From the NCBI GenBank assembly GCA_016709495.1, contig JADJMS010000029.1:1-39934 (forward strand): a stretch of DNA of 39,934 nucleotides, in the 5' to 3' direction. The notes under the pieces are model-generated. The model had not been told where the DNA came from, ran no database searches, and worked only from the letters and a program-made list of their open reading frames with translations. This document shows positions 27,713-35,974 of the stretch, piece by piece; the first letter of the stretch is position 1; each line of letters opens with the position of its first letter. A program made the position numbers and the translations under genes. This DNA comes from Candidatus Dechloromonas phosphorivorans. GTDB taxonomy: Bacteria > Pseudomonadota > Gammaproteobacteria > Burkholderiales > Rhodocyclaceae.

Positions 27713-29110
27713 TTACACGATGCCAGTCGCGTAATAAACCGCGATCACGACAAACACGGCCATCGTCTTGATGCAAGTGATGGCGAAAATATCCTTGTAG
27801 GACTGGCGATGGGTCAGGCCGGTCACTGCTAGCAGCGTGATCACCGCGCCGTTATGCGGCAGGGTGTCCATACCGCCGGAAGCCATCGACGCAACGCGGT
27901 GAAATACCTCAAGCGGGATGCCGGCAGCGTTGGCATTGGCGATAAACGTTTCGGCCATTGCCGCCAGCGCGATACCCATGCCGCCGGATGCAGAACCGGT
28001 GATACCGGCCAGCGCCGTAACGGTAATTGCTTCATTGATCAACGGATTGGGAATCGAGCTTAGCGCATTGGCCACCACCAAGAAGCCGGGCAGCGCAGCA
28101 ATCACAGCACCAAAACCGTATTCGGATGCGGTATTCATTGTCGCCAGCAAAGCACCGCCAATGGCGCTTTTACTACCTTCGGCAAATTTGTCGATGACGG
28201 TTTTCCCGGCAAAAACGAATACCGTCGCAATACCGACCAGCAAGGCACCTTCAACCGCCCAGATCGCCGCAACCGCTTTGGTTTGCTGAACCACCGGCGC
28301 AACTTTTCCGATCACCGCCGGAATGAAGGAAACCTTCTCACCGTAAAGTAAGGGAATGGCGTTGGTGAAAACTTTGTTCATCACGCCGACCATGATCAGC
28401 GGCAGGATGGCGATCAGCGGATGCGCCAGTTTTTCGGCAGCAAAGGCTTCCGGTTCATTGGTATGGCCTTCACCGTAACCTTCACCGGCAGCAGCAGCGC
28501 GACGACGGCACCATTCAAGGTAACTGAGGCCACAGATCAGGATGAATATGGCGCCAATCACGCCCAGCCAGGGAGCAGCGTAAATATCTGTCTTGAAAAA
28601 AGTGGTCGGGATAATATTTTGAATCTGCGGCGTGCCAGGCAGGGAGTCCATCGTGAAGGTGAAGGCGCCAAGGGCGATAGTGCCGGGAATCAGGCGCTTT
28701 GGAATGCCACCCTGACGGAACATTTCAGCAGCAAATGGATAGACCGCAAAGACAACGACGAAGAGCGAAACACCACCGTAAGTCAGCACGGCACAAACGA
28801 CGATGATCGCCAGCATGGCCCGCTCGCGACCGATGATCTTGATCACCGAGGCAACAATCGCCTTGGAGAAACCGGAGAGTTCAATCACCTTGCCGAACAC
28901 CGCGCCAAGCAAAAATACGGGAAAAAAGTTTTTGACGAAGCCGACCATCTTGTCCATGAAGAGGCCGGTAAACATCGGCGCCACCATGTTGGGGTCAATG
29001 AAAAGAACGGCGCCCATTGCAGCAACAGGCGCAAAGAGTATGACGCTGTAGCCGCGATAGGCTACGAACATCAGAAAGACCAATGAGGCCAGAACAATCA
29101 GGAAGTCCAC
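27713..29110 (-). CDS. GntP-family organic acid permease
   Basis: This 465-residue membrane protein has about 12 hydrophobic segments. Features of the GntP gluconate/hydroxybutyrate family are PVFLLGAVFGKVIELSGF, YGGVSLFVVVFAVYPFA, DSLPGTPQIQNIIPT, and the C-terminal ITGSASGGMGIALAAM and MASGGMDTLPHNGAVITLL. The pairing with a CoA-transferase suggests a short-chain fatty acid or 3-hydroxybutyrate as substrate, not gluconate; that is inference. The start is GTG at 29110, with AAGGAGAC seven bases upstream. It is the first gene after a sigma-54 promoter. Confidence 0.87.
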   Translation of the reverse strand: MDFLIVLASLVFLMFVAYRGYSVILFAPVAAMGAVLFIDPNMVAPMFTGLFMDKMVGFVKNFFPVFLLGAVFGKVIELSGFSKAIVASVIKIIGRERAMLAIIVVCAVLTYGGVSLFVVVFAVYPFAAEMFRQGGIPKRLIPGTIALGAFTFTMDSLPGTPQIQNIIPTTFFKTDIYAAPWLGVIGAIFILICGLSYLEWCRRRAAAAGEGYGEGHTNEPEAFAAEKLAHPLIAILPLIMVGVMNKVFTNAIPLLYGEKVSFIPAVIGKVAPVVQQTKAVAAIWAVEGALLVGIATVFVFAGKTVIDKFAEGSKSAIGGALLATMNTASEYGFGAVIAALPGFLVVANALSSIPNPLINEAITVTALAGITGSASGGMGIALAAMAETFIANANAAGIPLEVFHRVASMASGGMDTLPHNGAVITLLAVTGLTHRQSYKDIFAITCIKTMAVFVVIAVYYATGIV

Positions 29111-29149
29111 GGTTTTGTCTCCTTAAAATTAGAATAGCGGAGCATCTAC

Positions 29150-29165
29150 AGCACATACCGGGCCA
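29150..29165 (-). promoter_or_regulatory. Sigma-54 promoter of the permease/CoA-transferase operon
   Basis: TGGCCCGGTATGTGCT on the minus strand has the required GG-N10-GC spacing and matches consensus TGGCACG-N4-TTGC with two mismatches. Transcription would start near 29139, giving a leader of about 29 bases before the GTG. The neighbouring sigma-54 activator gene supports it. Confidence 0.72.
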
Positions 29166-29172
29166 ACAACGA

Positions 29173-29185
29173 CAACTCATTGACT
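29173..29185 (-). promoter_or_regulatory. Candidate IHF site between activator sites and sigma-54 promoter
   Basis: AGTCAATGAGTTG on the minus strand matches WATCAA-N4-TTR with one mismatch. It sits between the promoter and the inverted repeats, where IHF usually bends DNA at sigma-54 promoters. A short AT-rich tract (29189-29208) lies next to it. Confidence 0.35.
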
Positions 29186-29230
29186 CGATTAAAAAAACAG
29201 CGGTTTTTTGCCGTCGACCGTAAGACTTGA

Positions 29231-29256
29231 GTGTCAAGCCGGACAGACACCTGTCC
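29231..29256 (-). promoter_or_regulatory. Candidate upstream activator sites (inverted repeats)
   Basis: GGACAG-N4-CTGTCC at 29241-29256 is a perfect inverted repeat, about 80-90 bases upstream of the sigma-54 promoter. GTGTC/GACAC (29231-29235 with 29246-29250) overlaps it. Distance and symmetry suit binding of the NtrC-type regulator encoded just upstream. It has no T-run, so a terminator is less likely. Confidence 0.45.
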
Positions 29257-29271
29257 AGCCAGCCTGACAGT

Positions 29272-30663
29272 TCAGGCCAGCGTCGCGCTGACCCCCAATA
29301 CTGCAATTTTTTCATACAGCGCCGCCCGGGAAATCCCCAGCAGTTTTGCTGCCTGCGCCTTGTTCCCGCGCGTTGAACGCAAGGCCGCCGAAATGGCATC
29401 GTGCTCGGCTTGCGCCACAACATTGGCAATTTCCAGGCTGCTACTGACCGAAACCGCGCAGGGAGCTGGCATGACAGCTTCAAGGTCAGGCGCCTCCAGA
29501 CAATCGTTGTCGGAAATCAACAAGGCGCGTTCGAGCACATTCGCCAATTCACGGACGTTACCAGGCCAGTCATGGCAACGTAGCCGTTCAATGGCCCCGG
29601 CACTGATCCCGCGTACTGGAACTCCTTGCTGGCGGCAGATATTTTCAACCTGGTATTCGGCCAGCATCGGCATATCTTCCAGCCGGGCGCGTAACGTCGG
29701 TGTTTTAAGCGTAATGACATTAATCCGGTAATAGAGGTCAGCACGAAATTCGCCAGCGCTGACCATTTTTTCGAGGTTACGACTGGTCGCCGCAATGATC
29801 CGCACATCGACGCTCATCAAATGATTCGATCCGACCGGTTCAATCTCCCTTTCCTGCAGGGTACGCAACAATTTGGCCTGGAGCGCCAGCGACATGTCGC
29901 CGATTTCATCGAGAAACAGCGTGCCGCCATCGGCCAGCTTGAACTTGCCTTCACGCCCGCGTTTGTCCGCCCCCGTGTAGGCTCCCGGTGCGACACCAAA
30001 GAACTCGGCTTCGAGCAAATTTTCCGGCACTGCGGCGATGTTGACCGCAACAAAAGGCGCATTTGCACGCGGGCTAGCCGCATGGATGGCTTGAGCCAGC
30101 AATTCCTTGCCGGTCCCGGTTTCGCCGAGAATCAGGACAGACGCCGCCGTGCGCGCCGCGCGCCGGGCGAGCTGCTTGACCTCACTACATGCGGCGCTTG
30201 CCCCGACAAAACTGGAAATACTGTATTTTGTACGCCGCGCCTCGGCTAGCTTGCGCTTGGTCTCAGCCAGATCGGCGCGTAAGCGCTGATAGCGCGAAAA
30301 CACCGGAGCCAGATGTCGCGGATCGTCATACAGCATGAATCCGACGGCACCGATAATTACCCCAGCCTCGTCACGCAAGGGCAAACGGTTAACGACAAAG
30401 GCCTGATCGCCAAAATCCATAATATCCAACATGATCGGCCGCCCGCTTTCAACCACCTGGCGCATCAAGCTATTGGGTATTACCTTCTCGATTGGCTGAC
30501 CAATCGCTGACGTCGGGTTGCTAATTCCCAGCCGCTCCGGGTAACGATCATTCATCCAGACCACCCGCGCCTGTTCATCAACGATCACTGCACCTTCACA
30601 CATATCGGCAAAGTGCGCGAGCAGCGAACGCGTTGCCAGTTCACGGAGTTGGTCGGGCGTCAT
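29272..30663 (-). CDS. Sigma-54-dependent transcriptional activator (PAS-AAA+-Fis HTH)
   Basis: This 463-residue NtrC-family activator starts with a PAS-like sensor (CEGAVIVDEQARVVWMND). The AAA+ core has Walker A GETGTGKE at about residue 180, the sigma-54 contact loop as GAYTGA (a known variant of GAFTGA), Walker B GGTLFLDEIGDM, and the arginine-finger region (FRADLYYRINV). The C-terminal Fis-type helix-turn-helix reads GNKAQAAKLLGISRAALYEK. It has no receiver domain, so it should respond to a ligand or partner, not phosphorylation. Its start overlaps the CBS gene stop by one base (TGATG), so the CBS protein may be its partner. It is the likely activator of the permease/CoA-transferase operon. 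Confidence 0.93.
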   Translation of the reverse strand: MTPDQLRELATRSLLAHFADMCEGAVIVDEQARVVWMNDRYPERLGISNPTSAIGQPIEKVIPNSLMRQVVESGRPIMLDIMDFGDQAFVVNRLPLRDEAGVIIGAVGFMLYDDPRHLAPVFSRYQRLRADLAETKRKLAEARRTKYSISSFVGASAACSEVKQLARRAARTAASVLILGETGTGKELLAQAIHAASPRANAPFVAVNIAAVPENLLEAEFFGVAPGAYTGADKRGREGKFKLADGGTLFLDEIGDMSLALQAKLLRTLQEREIEPVGSNHLMSVDVRIIAATSRNLEKMVSAGEFRADLYYRINVITLKTPTLRARLEDMPMLAEYQVENICRQQGVPVRGISAGAIERLRCHDWPGNVRELANVLERALLISDNDCLEAPDLEAVMPAPCAVSVSSSLEIANVVAQAEHDAISAALRSTRGNKAQAAKLLGISRAALYEKIAVLGVSATLA

Positions 30664-31250
30664 CAGTTGGCCAGCGCGGCCTCGATTTCGCCGAAAGTAC
30701 GGGCCAGATCGAAAGCTTGAACCGGCACGCCAAGCAGGCGACCAATCTGCGTCGCCGAGAAAATACCGCGCACCCGCGGCGTACCGGTTGCCGGATCGAT
30801 ATCTTCGACCAGGATATGCTGCCGGCCAAGTGACTTGAGCGCATCGAGAATATCAACAACTCGTGCATTCATCACATCCTTGAGAGTCAACATGTCGATA
30901 TCGCTCAACTGACACATCAAATTCGAAACCGCCAGTTCTCCCGGCTTCACCCCCCGCGCCTGCGCCAACTGCATGGGTTTTTCACCAAGCGTATCGCGCG
31001 CCGTCACCAGCCCCTCCAGCCGGCCACCTTCGCCAGTCACCAACAAGAGCCGAACGCCGCGTGCAATCATGGTCGAATTAGCCTCGACCAGTGAAGCACT
31101 AGCGCTGATGGTGGCGGCACTGACCCGCCCCAAATCGGTCATCGCCTCAATCGCCGGCGACTCTGCACCGATCAGGTTATAACTCCCGGAAACACAGAGA
31201 ACCGCCTTGGGGGAAATTTTATGCGTACGAACTTTGGCCACTAGCGTCAT
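30663..31250 (-). CDS. CBS-domain protein co-transcribed with the sigma-54 activator
   Basis: A 195-residue soluble protein with two CBS-like repeats. In the first, SLVEANSTMIARGVRLLLVTGEGGRLEGLVTA (about residues 53-84) is the recognisable core. The second is ILDALKSLGRQHILVEDID ... RVRGIFSATQIGRLLG (about 134-175). CBS pairs bind adenine nucleotides or SAM and act as regulatory sensors. GAGGAG precedes the ATG at 31250. The stop and the next start overlap (TGATG), implying translational coupling to the activator. A role as energy sensor for that activator is inference. Confidence 0.8.
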   Translation of the reverse strand: MTLVAKVRTHKISPKAVLCVSGSYNLIGAESPAIEAMTDLGRVSAATISASASLVEANSTMIARGVRLLLVTGEGGRLEGLVTARDTLGEKPMQLAQARGVKPGELAVSNLMCQLSDIDMLTLKDVMNARVVDILDALKSLGRQHILVEDIDPATGTPRVRGIFSATQIGRLLGVPVQAFDLARTFGEIEAALAN

Positions 31251-31346
31251 GACAGGCTCCTCAATGAGAACATCTGTTCAAAAAAACGACTTGGGAATGG
31301 GAAGGCATCGATAAATCAAATGCTTTCCCCTAACTACCTAGTATTG

Positions 31347-31393
31347 GGCAGAGCAGCATGCTTCGTGAGTAGGGAAAACCCTATGCTCCGCCA
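31347..31393. other. Branched inverted repeat downstream of the caspase-like gene
   Basis: GGCAGAGCA (from 31347) pairs imperfectly with TGCTCCGCC (31385-31393). TAGGG/CCCTA around AAAA makes an inner hairpin (31369-31382), and AGCATGCT (31355-31362) is a palindrome. There is no T-run, so a simple terminator is doubtful. The rest of 31251-31403 holds nothing I can identify. Confidence 0.35.
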
Positions 31394-31403
31394 GTGTCTG
31401 CGA

Positions 31404-33311
31404 CTAGCGCGGGGCTCGAAACGAAACGAGCTCCATCGATCCATTTACGCCCTTGGTATTTGGCGAGCCACTATAAACTTCCTGTTTGATAACGCGCTGG
31501 TATTCGTTTGAGTACCAGACAGTCAATTCAACGGAGCCAGACCTGGCGGGTGCGACATTAAATGTAACAAAATCAATGTCGATCACATATTTCATGGTCT
31601 CAAATTTGCCAGCCTTAACCTGCAAACTTTCTTCGCCTCGTGACTTCATTTTTGCACGACAAGTCAGATCTCGATTACAACGCTCCCAGACAAGTTCAAG
31701 CGCATCAAGATTCTTGCCTGACCAATACGGCGCAAACAAAAGTGCACCGTTTGGTGAAGCGAACACTACCAGTTTGCCTTCAAAAACGATTTGTCCGGCG
31801 GGATTTCCATTTACAAAGAATTCTTCAAGAACCCCCGTTCCAGGAACTACTGCCTTAACTCGTTGGCGGATCGTTCGTTTTCCGTCGTAAAGGTAATCAG
31901 CCTGATATTCCCATTCGTCACCAGGCACAGGCAGCTTATCGTTCAAAAGCGTTTGAGCATTTTGCTGCGCTGATTTTTGCTGATTTGGGTTCGTCAGCAT
32001 GGCAAATTGAGCGGGCCGATCTGAGCTTGCCGTCTCAACAAACTGGTTCGCCGGCCCTGACGGTAAACGTTGAGTAGTCTGGGCAAGAGTCGAAACAGGT
32101 GGCGGCGGGAGCGGAGCGGGTACAGCCTTAAGTTCTGGCGCGGCTGGCTTTGAACTCCCTGACAGTGCGCTCTGGCGAGCCGCCCGATCTGCCTCAAGCG
32201 CGGCATTTTGCTTGGCAAGCGCCTCTTTCAGCATTTTATCCATAGCCTGCTGGAGTTCTGACTTCTCCTTTGCCGACTGTTCGTTCGCTTTGCGCAAAGC
32301 CTCTTGCAGCGCACGATCAGAAGCCTCCTGCTGCATCTTGATCGATTTCTGCAACTCCGCCCGCTCCTTGGCTGCCTGTTAGTTGGCGCGACGCAAGGCC
32401 TCATCCTGCTCAGCCTTGATGGTGCGTTGCAGTTCAGCCCGCTCCAAAGCAGACTTCTCATTTGAACGTTTGATGCTCTCCTGCACCGCACGCTCAACAA
32501 GCTCCTGTTGCGCTTTTGAGTTATCGACAGGATTTGCCGCCTTGAAATAAAAGTCACCGTCCAGCGAACCGTAGCGCCAGGGCTCTTGCTGTCCGTTGGT
32601 TGCCTTGCGAACACCCTGCTGAACCCGTCGCAACATCTGCTCGATTTCAATCCCTTCAGAACCGTTCAATTCGGAAAGCAAAGCCTGTGTGTAAGGACTG
32701 TGCTGCCCCTCACCATCCAGCGCCGTGTTGCCATGTTTGGTCGAAAATGAAATCAGCGTCCCCGTTGCTTCAACCGGCGGCGCCATACCACGCGTTCCAC
32801 CACGGCTGAAACTGCGCGTGATCGGGTTATCCCGACAGGCGTCAAAGAAGACCAGCCTGACCTTGGCATTGCCCATATCCTCGATGACATCATCCATTTT
32901 GACCATCTGCCGTTTGAGGTCACGCTCTGACTGAGGCGCAGCATCAATCGGAACGATGTAATTGATGCCCCCGACCTGAATCCCATGCCCCGCATAGAAA
33001 ACCATGGCCACCCCCGCTTTGTCTGCCTTGAGGCTAAAGCGGGACAACATTGAATCGATGTCAGTTTTGCTGGCATTTAGCTTCAGGTCGACATCGAAAC
33101 CCATTTTTTTGAGCGCAGCGGCGACGGCAGTTGCATCATTTTTGGGATTCGCCAGCGCGCCAGATGGGTAAGCCGTATTGCCAATAACGAGCGCCACTCG
33201 ACTTTCACCACCAGCGCCTTTTGCATCAGCCAACTTGTCTGCAGATAACGCCAACGGCCCCAAAAAAATGAGGGCAAAAATAATCATCACCTGCCGTGCA
33301 AACTTGATCAC
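31404..33311 (-). pseudogene. Exported caspase-like (peptidase C14) protein, in-frame stop in coiled coil
   Basis: A GTG start at 33311 gives a signal peptide (VMIIFALIFLGPLALSA), then a p20-type caspase domain. VALVIGNTAYPSGALANPKN comes first, the catalytic His lies in FYAGHGIQVGG and the catalytic Cys in FFDACRDNP. A glutamate-lysine-rich coiled coil with repeated ANEQ/AELQ units follows, then a C-terminal beta-rich domain (GDEWEYQADYLYDGKRTIR ... SMELVSFRAPR). Codon TAA at 32381-32379 breaks the coiled coil exactly where the repeat has ANEQ, so GAA to TAA is the likely change. The frame stays the same before and after. Without the stop the protein is 635 residues. The peptidase domain itself is intact and could be secreted as a 310-residue product. 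Target and role are unknown. Confidence 0.85.
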
Positions 33312-33384
33312 GGCTAATTAAACGCTGTTGGCAAAAGGTGAAGTCCCCAATCGTGGGAATAAACAAAATTTCGAAAAAGCCAAA

Positions 33385-33436
33385 TGGTGGAGACGAGGAG
33401 GATCGAACTCCTGACCTATTGATTGCGAATCAACAA
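33385..33436 (-). repeat. 3' half of a tRNA-Ala-like gene, probable attachment site of the integrative element
   Basis: On the minus strand this gives an anticodon arm GTTGA-TTCGCAA-TCAAT, variable AGGTC, a canonical T-arm (GGAG-TTCGATC-CTCC), the acceptor strand CGTCTCC and ACCA. There is no 5' half. It matches, with a few differences, the 3' half of the full tRNA at 39475-39548 and lies 60 bases before an integrase start. Confidence 0.65.
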
Positions 33437-33498
33437 TCCCAATATTTAAGCCATTTTTTACCAATAACGTAACCCCAGCGTAAACCCGGAGATGCTTT

Positions 33499-34725
33499 AT
33501 GAGTAATTCGATTAATTTCACCAAGGAAGCACTGCAAGGACTATCGACGCCAAAAGCAGGCGGGCGGGCTGTCTATCTCGACGCAAAAACTACGGGGTTA
33601 CAAATTAGGGTTACAGATACCGGGTCGAAAACTTTTTCCGTTTATCGGCGCATGAAGGGCGGACAACCTGAGCGCATTACTTTAGGGCGCTTCCCGGCCA
33701 TGACGATTGAACAAGCCCGGAAACAAGCTGCAAGAATCAACGCTGAAATCGAGGAAGGATCGAACCCGGCACAAGTAAAGCGGGCAATACGGGCCGAACT
33801 AACCTTTGCCGAACTATTCAAGGAATACGGTGAACGGCACGGCAACAAAAAGAAATCATGGCGAACTGACCAAAGTCTCTACGAGAACCATTTGCAAGGC
33901 ATTGCATCTCGCAAAGTGAGCGCCATAAGCCGTGAATCCATTTCTCGAATCCTCTCGGAACTGGACAAGGAAGGAAAGGCCGGGGCAACGATCAACAATG
34001 TGCGAGCACTTGTATCGAGTATCTATGGTCGTGCCATCGAATGGGGCTACGCAACTTCAAACCCCGTAGTCGGCATCAAGACCAGAACCAAGGTTAAGCG
34101 GGATCGTTTCCTTCAAACCGACGAATTGCCGCGTTTTTTTCAATCGCTGGCTGCCGAACAAAACGAAACGATCAGGGCCTACATCCTCTTGGCACTTCTG
34201 ACCGGGGCCAGACGAGCCAATTTGCTAGCGATGCGCTGGAAGGAAATTAACCAGACTGAATCCGTATGGCGCATCCCAGTTACAAAGAACGGCACACCGC
34301 AAAACGTCACCCTATCACCCGAGGCACTAACGATACTCAAGGCGCGAAAAAAGGAAGCCGAGAATGGGGAGGAATTTGTTTTTCCCGGCAATGGTACCAG
34401 TGGGCACATGGAAGAACCGAAGAAGGGCGTTATCCGCGTCATGGAACGGGCTGGCATCCCCTACGGCAGAAAAATCCCGGATGGCGTCACCTTGCACGAC
34501 CTGCGGCGCACTCTTGGCAGTTGGCAGGCCAAAACCGGCGCATCGCTCGTAATCATCGGAAAAAGTCTGAATCATCTAAGCCCGCAGACAACGGCCATTT
34601 ATGCCCGGCTCGACCTTGATCCTGTTCGCCAGTCAGTCAATACCGCAACAGCAGCCATGATGGAAGCGGCTGGCGAAAATAGCACCGCCACCATTATTCC
34701 AATTGGGAAAAGAACCGCCGCATGA
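33499..34725 (+). CDS. Tyrosine recombinase/integrase (P4-type)
   Basis: This 408-residue integrase has an N-terminal arm-binding DUF4102-like domain (VYLDAKTTGLQIRVTDTGSK, RITLGRFPAMTIEQAR). A SAM-like core-binding domain spans about residues 105-190. The C-terminal catalytic domain has the first Arg in LTGARRANLLAMRW, HxxR in LHDLRRTLGSWQ, a histidine in GKSLNH and the nucleophile in TTAIYARLDLD. All key residues are present. ATG 33499 follows CCGGAG. It starts 60 bases from the tRNA-like att copy and presumably integrates into the tRNA-Ala-type gene. Its stop overlaps the next start (ATGA). Confidence 0.95.
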   Translation: MSNSINFTKEALQGLSTPKAGGRAVYLDAKTTGLQIRVTDTGSKTFSVYRRMKGGQPERITLGRFPAMTIEQARKQAARINAEIEEGSNPAQVKRAIRAELTFAELFKEYGERHGNKKKSWRTDQSLYENHLQGIASRKVSAISRESISRILSELDKEGKAGATINNVRALVSSIYGRAIEWGYATSNPVVGIKTRTKVKRDRFLQTDELPRFFQSLAAEQNETIRAYILLALLTGARRANLLAMRWKEINQTESVWRIPVTKNGTPQNVTLSPEALTILKARKKEAENGEEFVFPGNGTSGHMEEPKKGVIRVMERAGIPYGRKIPDGVTLHDLRRTLGSWQAKTGASLVIIGKSLNHLSPQTTAIYARLDLDPVRQSVNTATAAMMEAAGENSTATIIPIGKRTAA

Positions 34726-35423
34726 AAAAACGGGGGACCGTCGCCAGCCAAAAATCGATGAAAATATCGGACGGAGCGGTAACGGTGACTCTCCGATTAT
34801 ACGAGCCACAATTCCTGCTATTAAAAGGCAGTCTGCACTTGGTAAAAGCCAACAGCTATTTAGCCAAAGAGATCAGTTTCTCAAAAGAGGGATTGGTCAT
34901 CACGGGGGAGAAGGAACCCTATACGTATGTCTACCAACCTGATTTTTTCTGGAGCCACTTCGTACAGGACTTTTTAGTGGAAGATTTCAACTTAAAAGGA
35001 CAGGCAGCTGCCAGCCTTTTCAAGAAGTACGATCAATGGGCAAAAAACAAGAGTGCAGAGATCGCTCTTGCGAACTTGGAAAGTGGAAAGGTCACCTTTG
35101 CTGAACTGGAATACTTGGCACCATATCTCAAGGACCACCCGGGCATACAACGCAAAGCAACCTATTCCGCATTCTCGGACACTATGCCAACGCGAAAAGG
35201 CAGAAGGAAAAAGGACCAACCGCCTGATGCACAGTTGCTTATACAGTGGGTGGGTTACTACCGTGCAGACAACAGCACTACCATCGAAGCAGCAGTTGGA
35301 AAAGCGTTGATATACCATCCAGAACTTGTTCCTCCTCACTGGAAAGAACCAGAAGATGCACTCGCAAAGGCTTACAAGCGAAGCATACAAAATCCCAGAT
35401 CATTCCAATTGGACATTGCGTAG
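34722..35423 (+). CDS. Uncharacterised protein coupled to the integrase
   Basis: A 233-residue protein I do not recognise. It has no signal peptide or membrane segment. The N-terminal half is beta-rich (VTVTLRLYEPQFLLLKG, GLVITGEKEPYTYVYQPDFF). The middle is helical and charged, and a basic linker (MPTRKGRRKKDQPP) precedes a helical C-terminal part (DAQLLIQWVGYYRADNSTTI ... WKEPEDALAKAYKRSI) that could bind nucleic acid. The ATG overlaps the integrase TGA (ATGA), so both are co-translated. A recombination accessory or regulator is possible but not shown. Composition is more AT-rich than in the housekeeping genes. Confidence 0.7.
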   Translation: MKKRGTVASQKSMKISDGAVTVTLRLYEPQFLLLKGSLHLVKANSYLAKEISFSKEGLVITGEKEPYTYVYQPDFFWSHFVQDFLVEDFNLKGQAAASLFKKYDQWAKNKSAEIALANLESGKVTFAELEYLAPYLKDHPGIQRKATYSAFSDTMPTRKGRRKKDQPPDAQLLIQWVGYYRADNSTTIEAAVGKALIYHPELVPPHWKEPEDALAKAYKRSIQNPRSFQLDIA

Positions 35424-35531
35424 GGACAGGATACACCCCTAATTTCGTCCCTGACACATACAGACCTTATCCGTAAATTTCGTTCCATACGCCAGCTTAT
35501 TCGAGCATGCGGATTTACAGGAGCAAAAGAA

Positions 35532-35750
35532 ATGGATATCGCAACAGTCATTGAAAATGGCAAATTCCTTTTGACGGAACACGAAGCCGCAACCTATCTT
35601 GATGTTACTCCCGGCACATTGTCTGTTTGGAGATCGACAGGCCGCTACAAAATACCATTCATCAAGGTTGGTCGAAATGTCCGCTACAAACGAAACGATC
35701 TTGAAGCGTGGCTTAACCACCGTACTCGATCATCAGGCGCAACGATCTGA
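35532..35750 (+). CDS. Excisionase-like helix-turn-helix protein (HTH_17)
   Basis: This 72-residue protein of the MerR-like/excisionase type has LTEHEAATYLDVTPGTLSVW as helix-turn-helix, then IPFIKVGRNVRYKRNDLEAW as the wing typical of HTH_17 proteins. AGGAG lies ten bases before the ATG. Within an integrative element it is the likely recombination directionality factor or a control protein for rep. Bases 35751-35950 after it hold no convincing gene. Confidence 0.85.
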   Translation: MDIATVIENGKFLLTEHEAATYLDVTPGTLSVWRSTGRYKIPFIKVGRNVRYKRNDLEAWLNHRTRSSGATI

Positions 35751-35950
35751 ACTTGCCAACAGAGGCTCGGGCTTAACGTGCAACGCGTTCACAATGCCCT
35801 TTCACAAAAGGCCGGACGGCATCGCATATTGCGGCCAACGACCAGTATCAAAATCATGGATTTTGCAACCGATTTCAAAAAACGAAGGGTAAGCCGCTTC
35901 TAATAAGCGCGTAACACCCATAGATATTTGAAGTCAATGTAGGATATAGC

Positions 35951-35969
35951 CTGTTATTCCAAATAACAG
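35951..35969 (+). promoter_or_regulatory. 19-base palindrome just before the rep start codon
   Basis: CTGTTATT-CCA-AATAACAG is a perfect 8-base inverted repeat ending five bases before the ATG at 35975. No Shine-Dalgarno is seen between. It could be an operator, a translational hairpin masking the start, or a replication-origin hairpin. Confidence 0.6.
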
Positions 35970-35974
35970 TAACT

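Noticed and set aside
29231..29271. Terminator of the sigma-54 activator gene
   Set aside because: Inverted repeats lack a following T-run and fit activator sites better.
31320..31511. 63-codon plus-strand frame over the inverted repeat and caspase gene end
   Set aside because: No ribosome site, covers a structured repeat and antisense of the caspase-like gene.
33385..33470. A complete tRNA or tmRNA gene at the left end of the element
   Set aside because: Only anticodon arm to CCA is present; no acceptor 5' strand or D-arm lies upstream on the minus strand.
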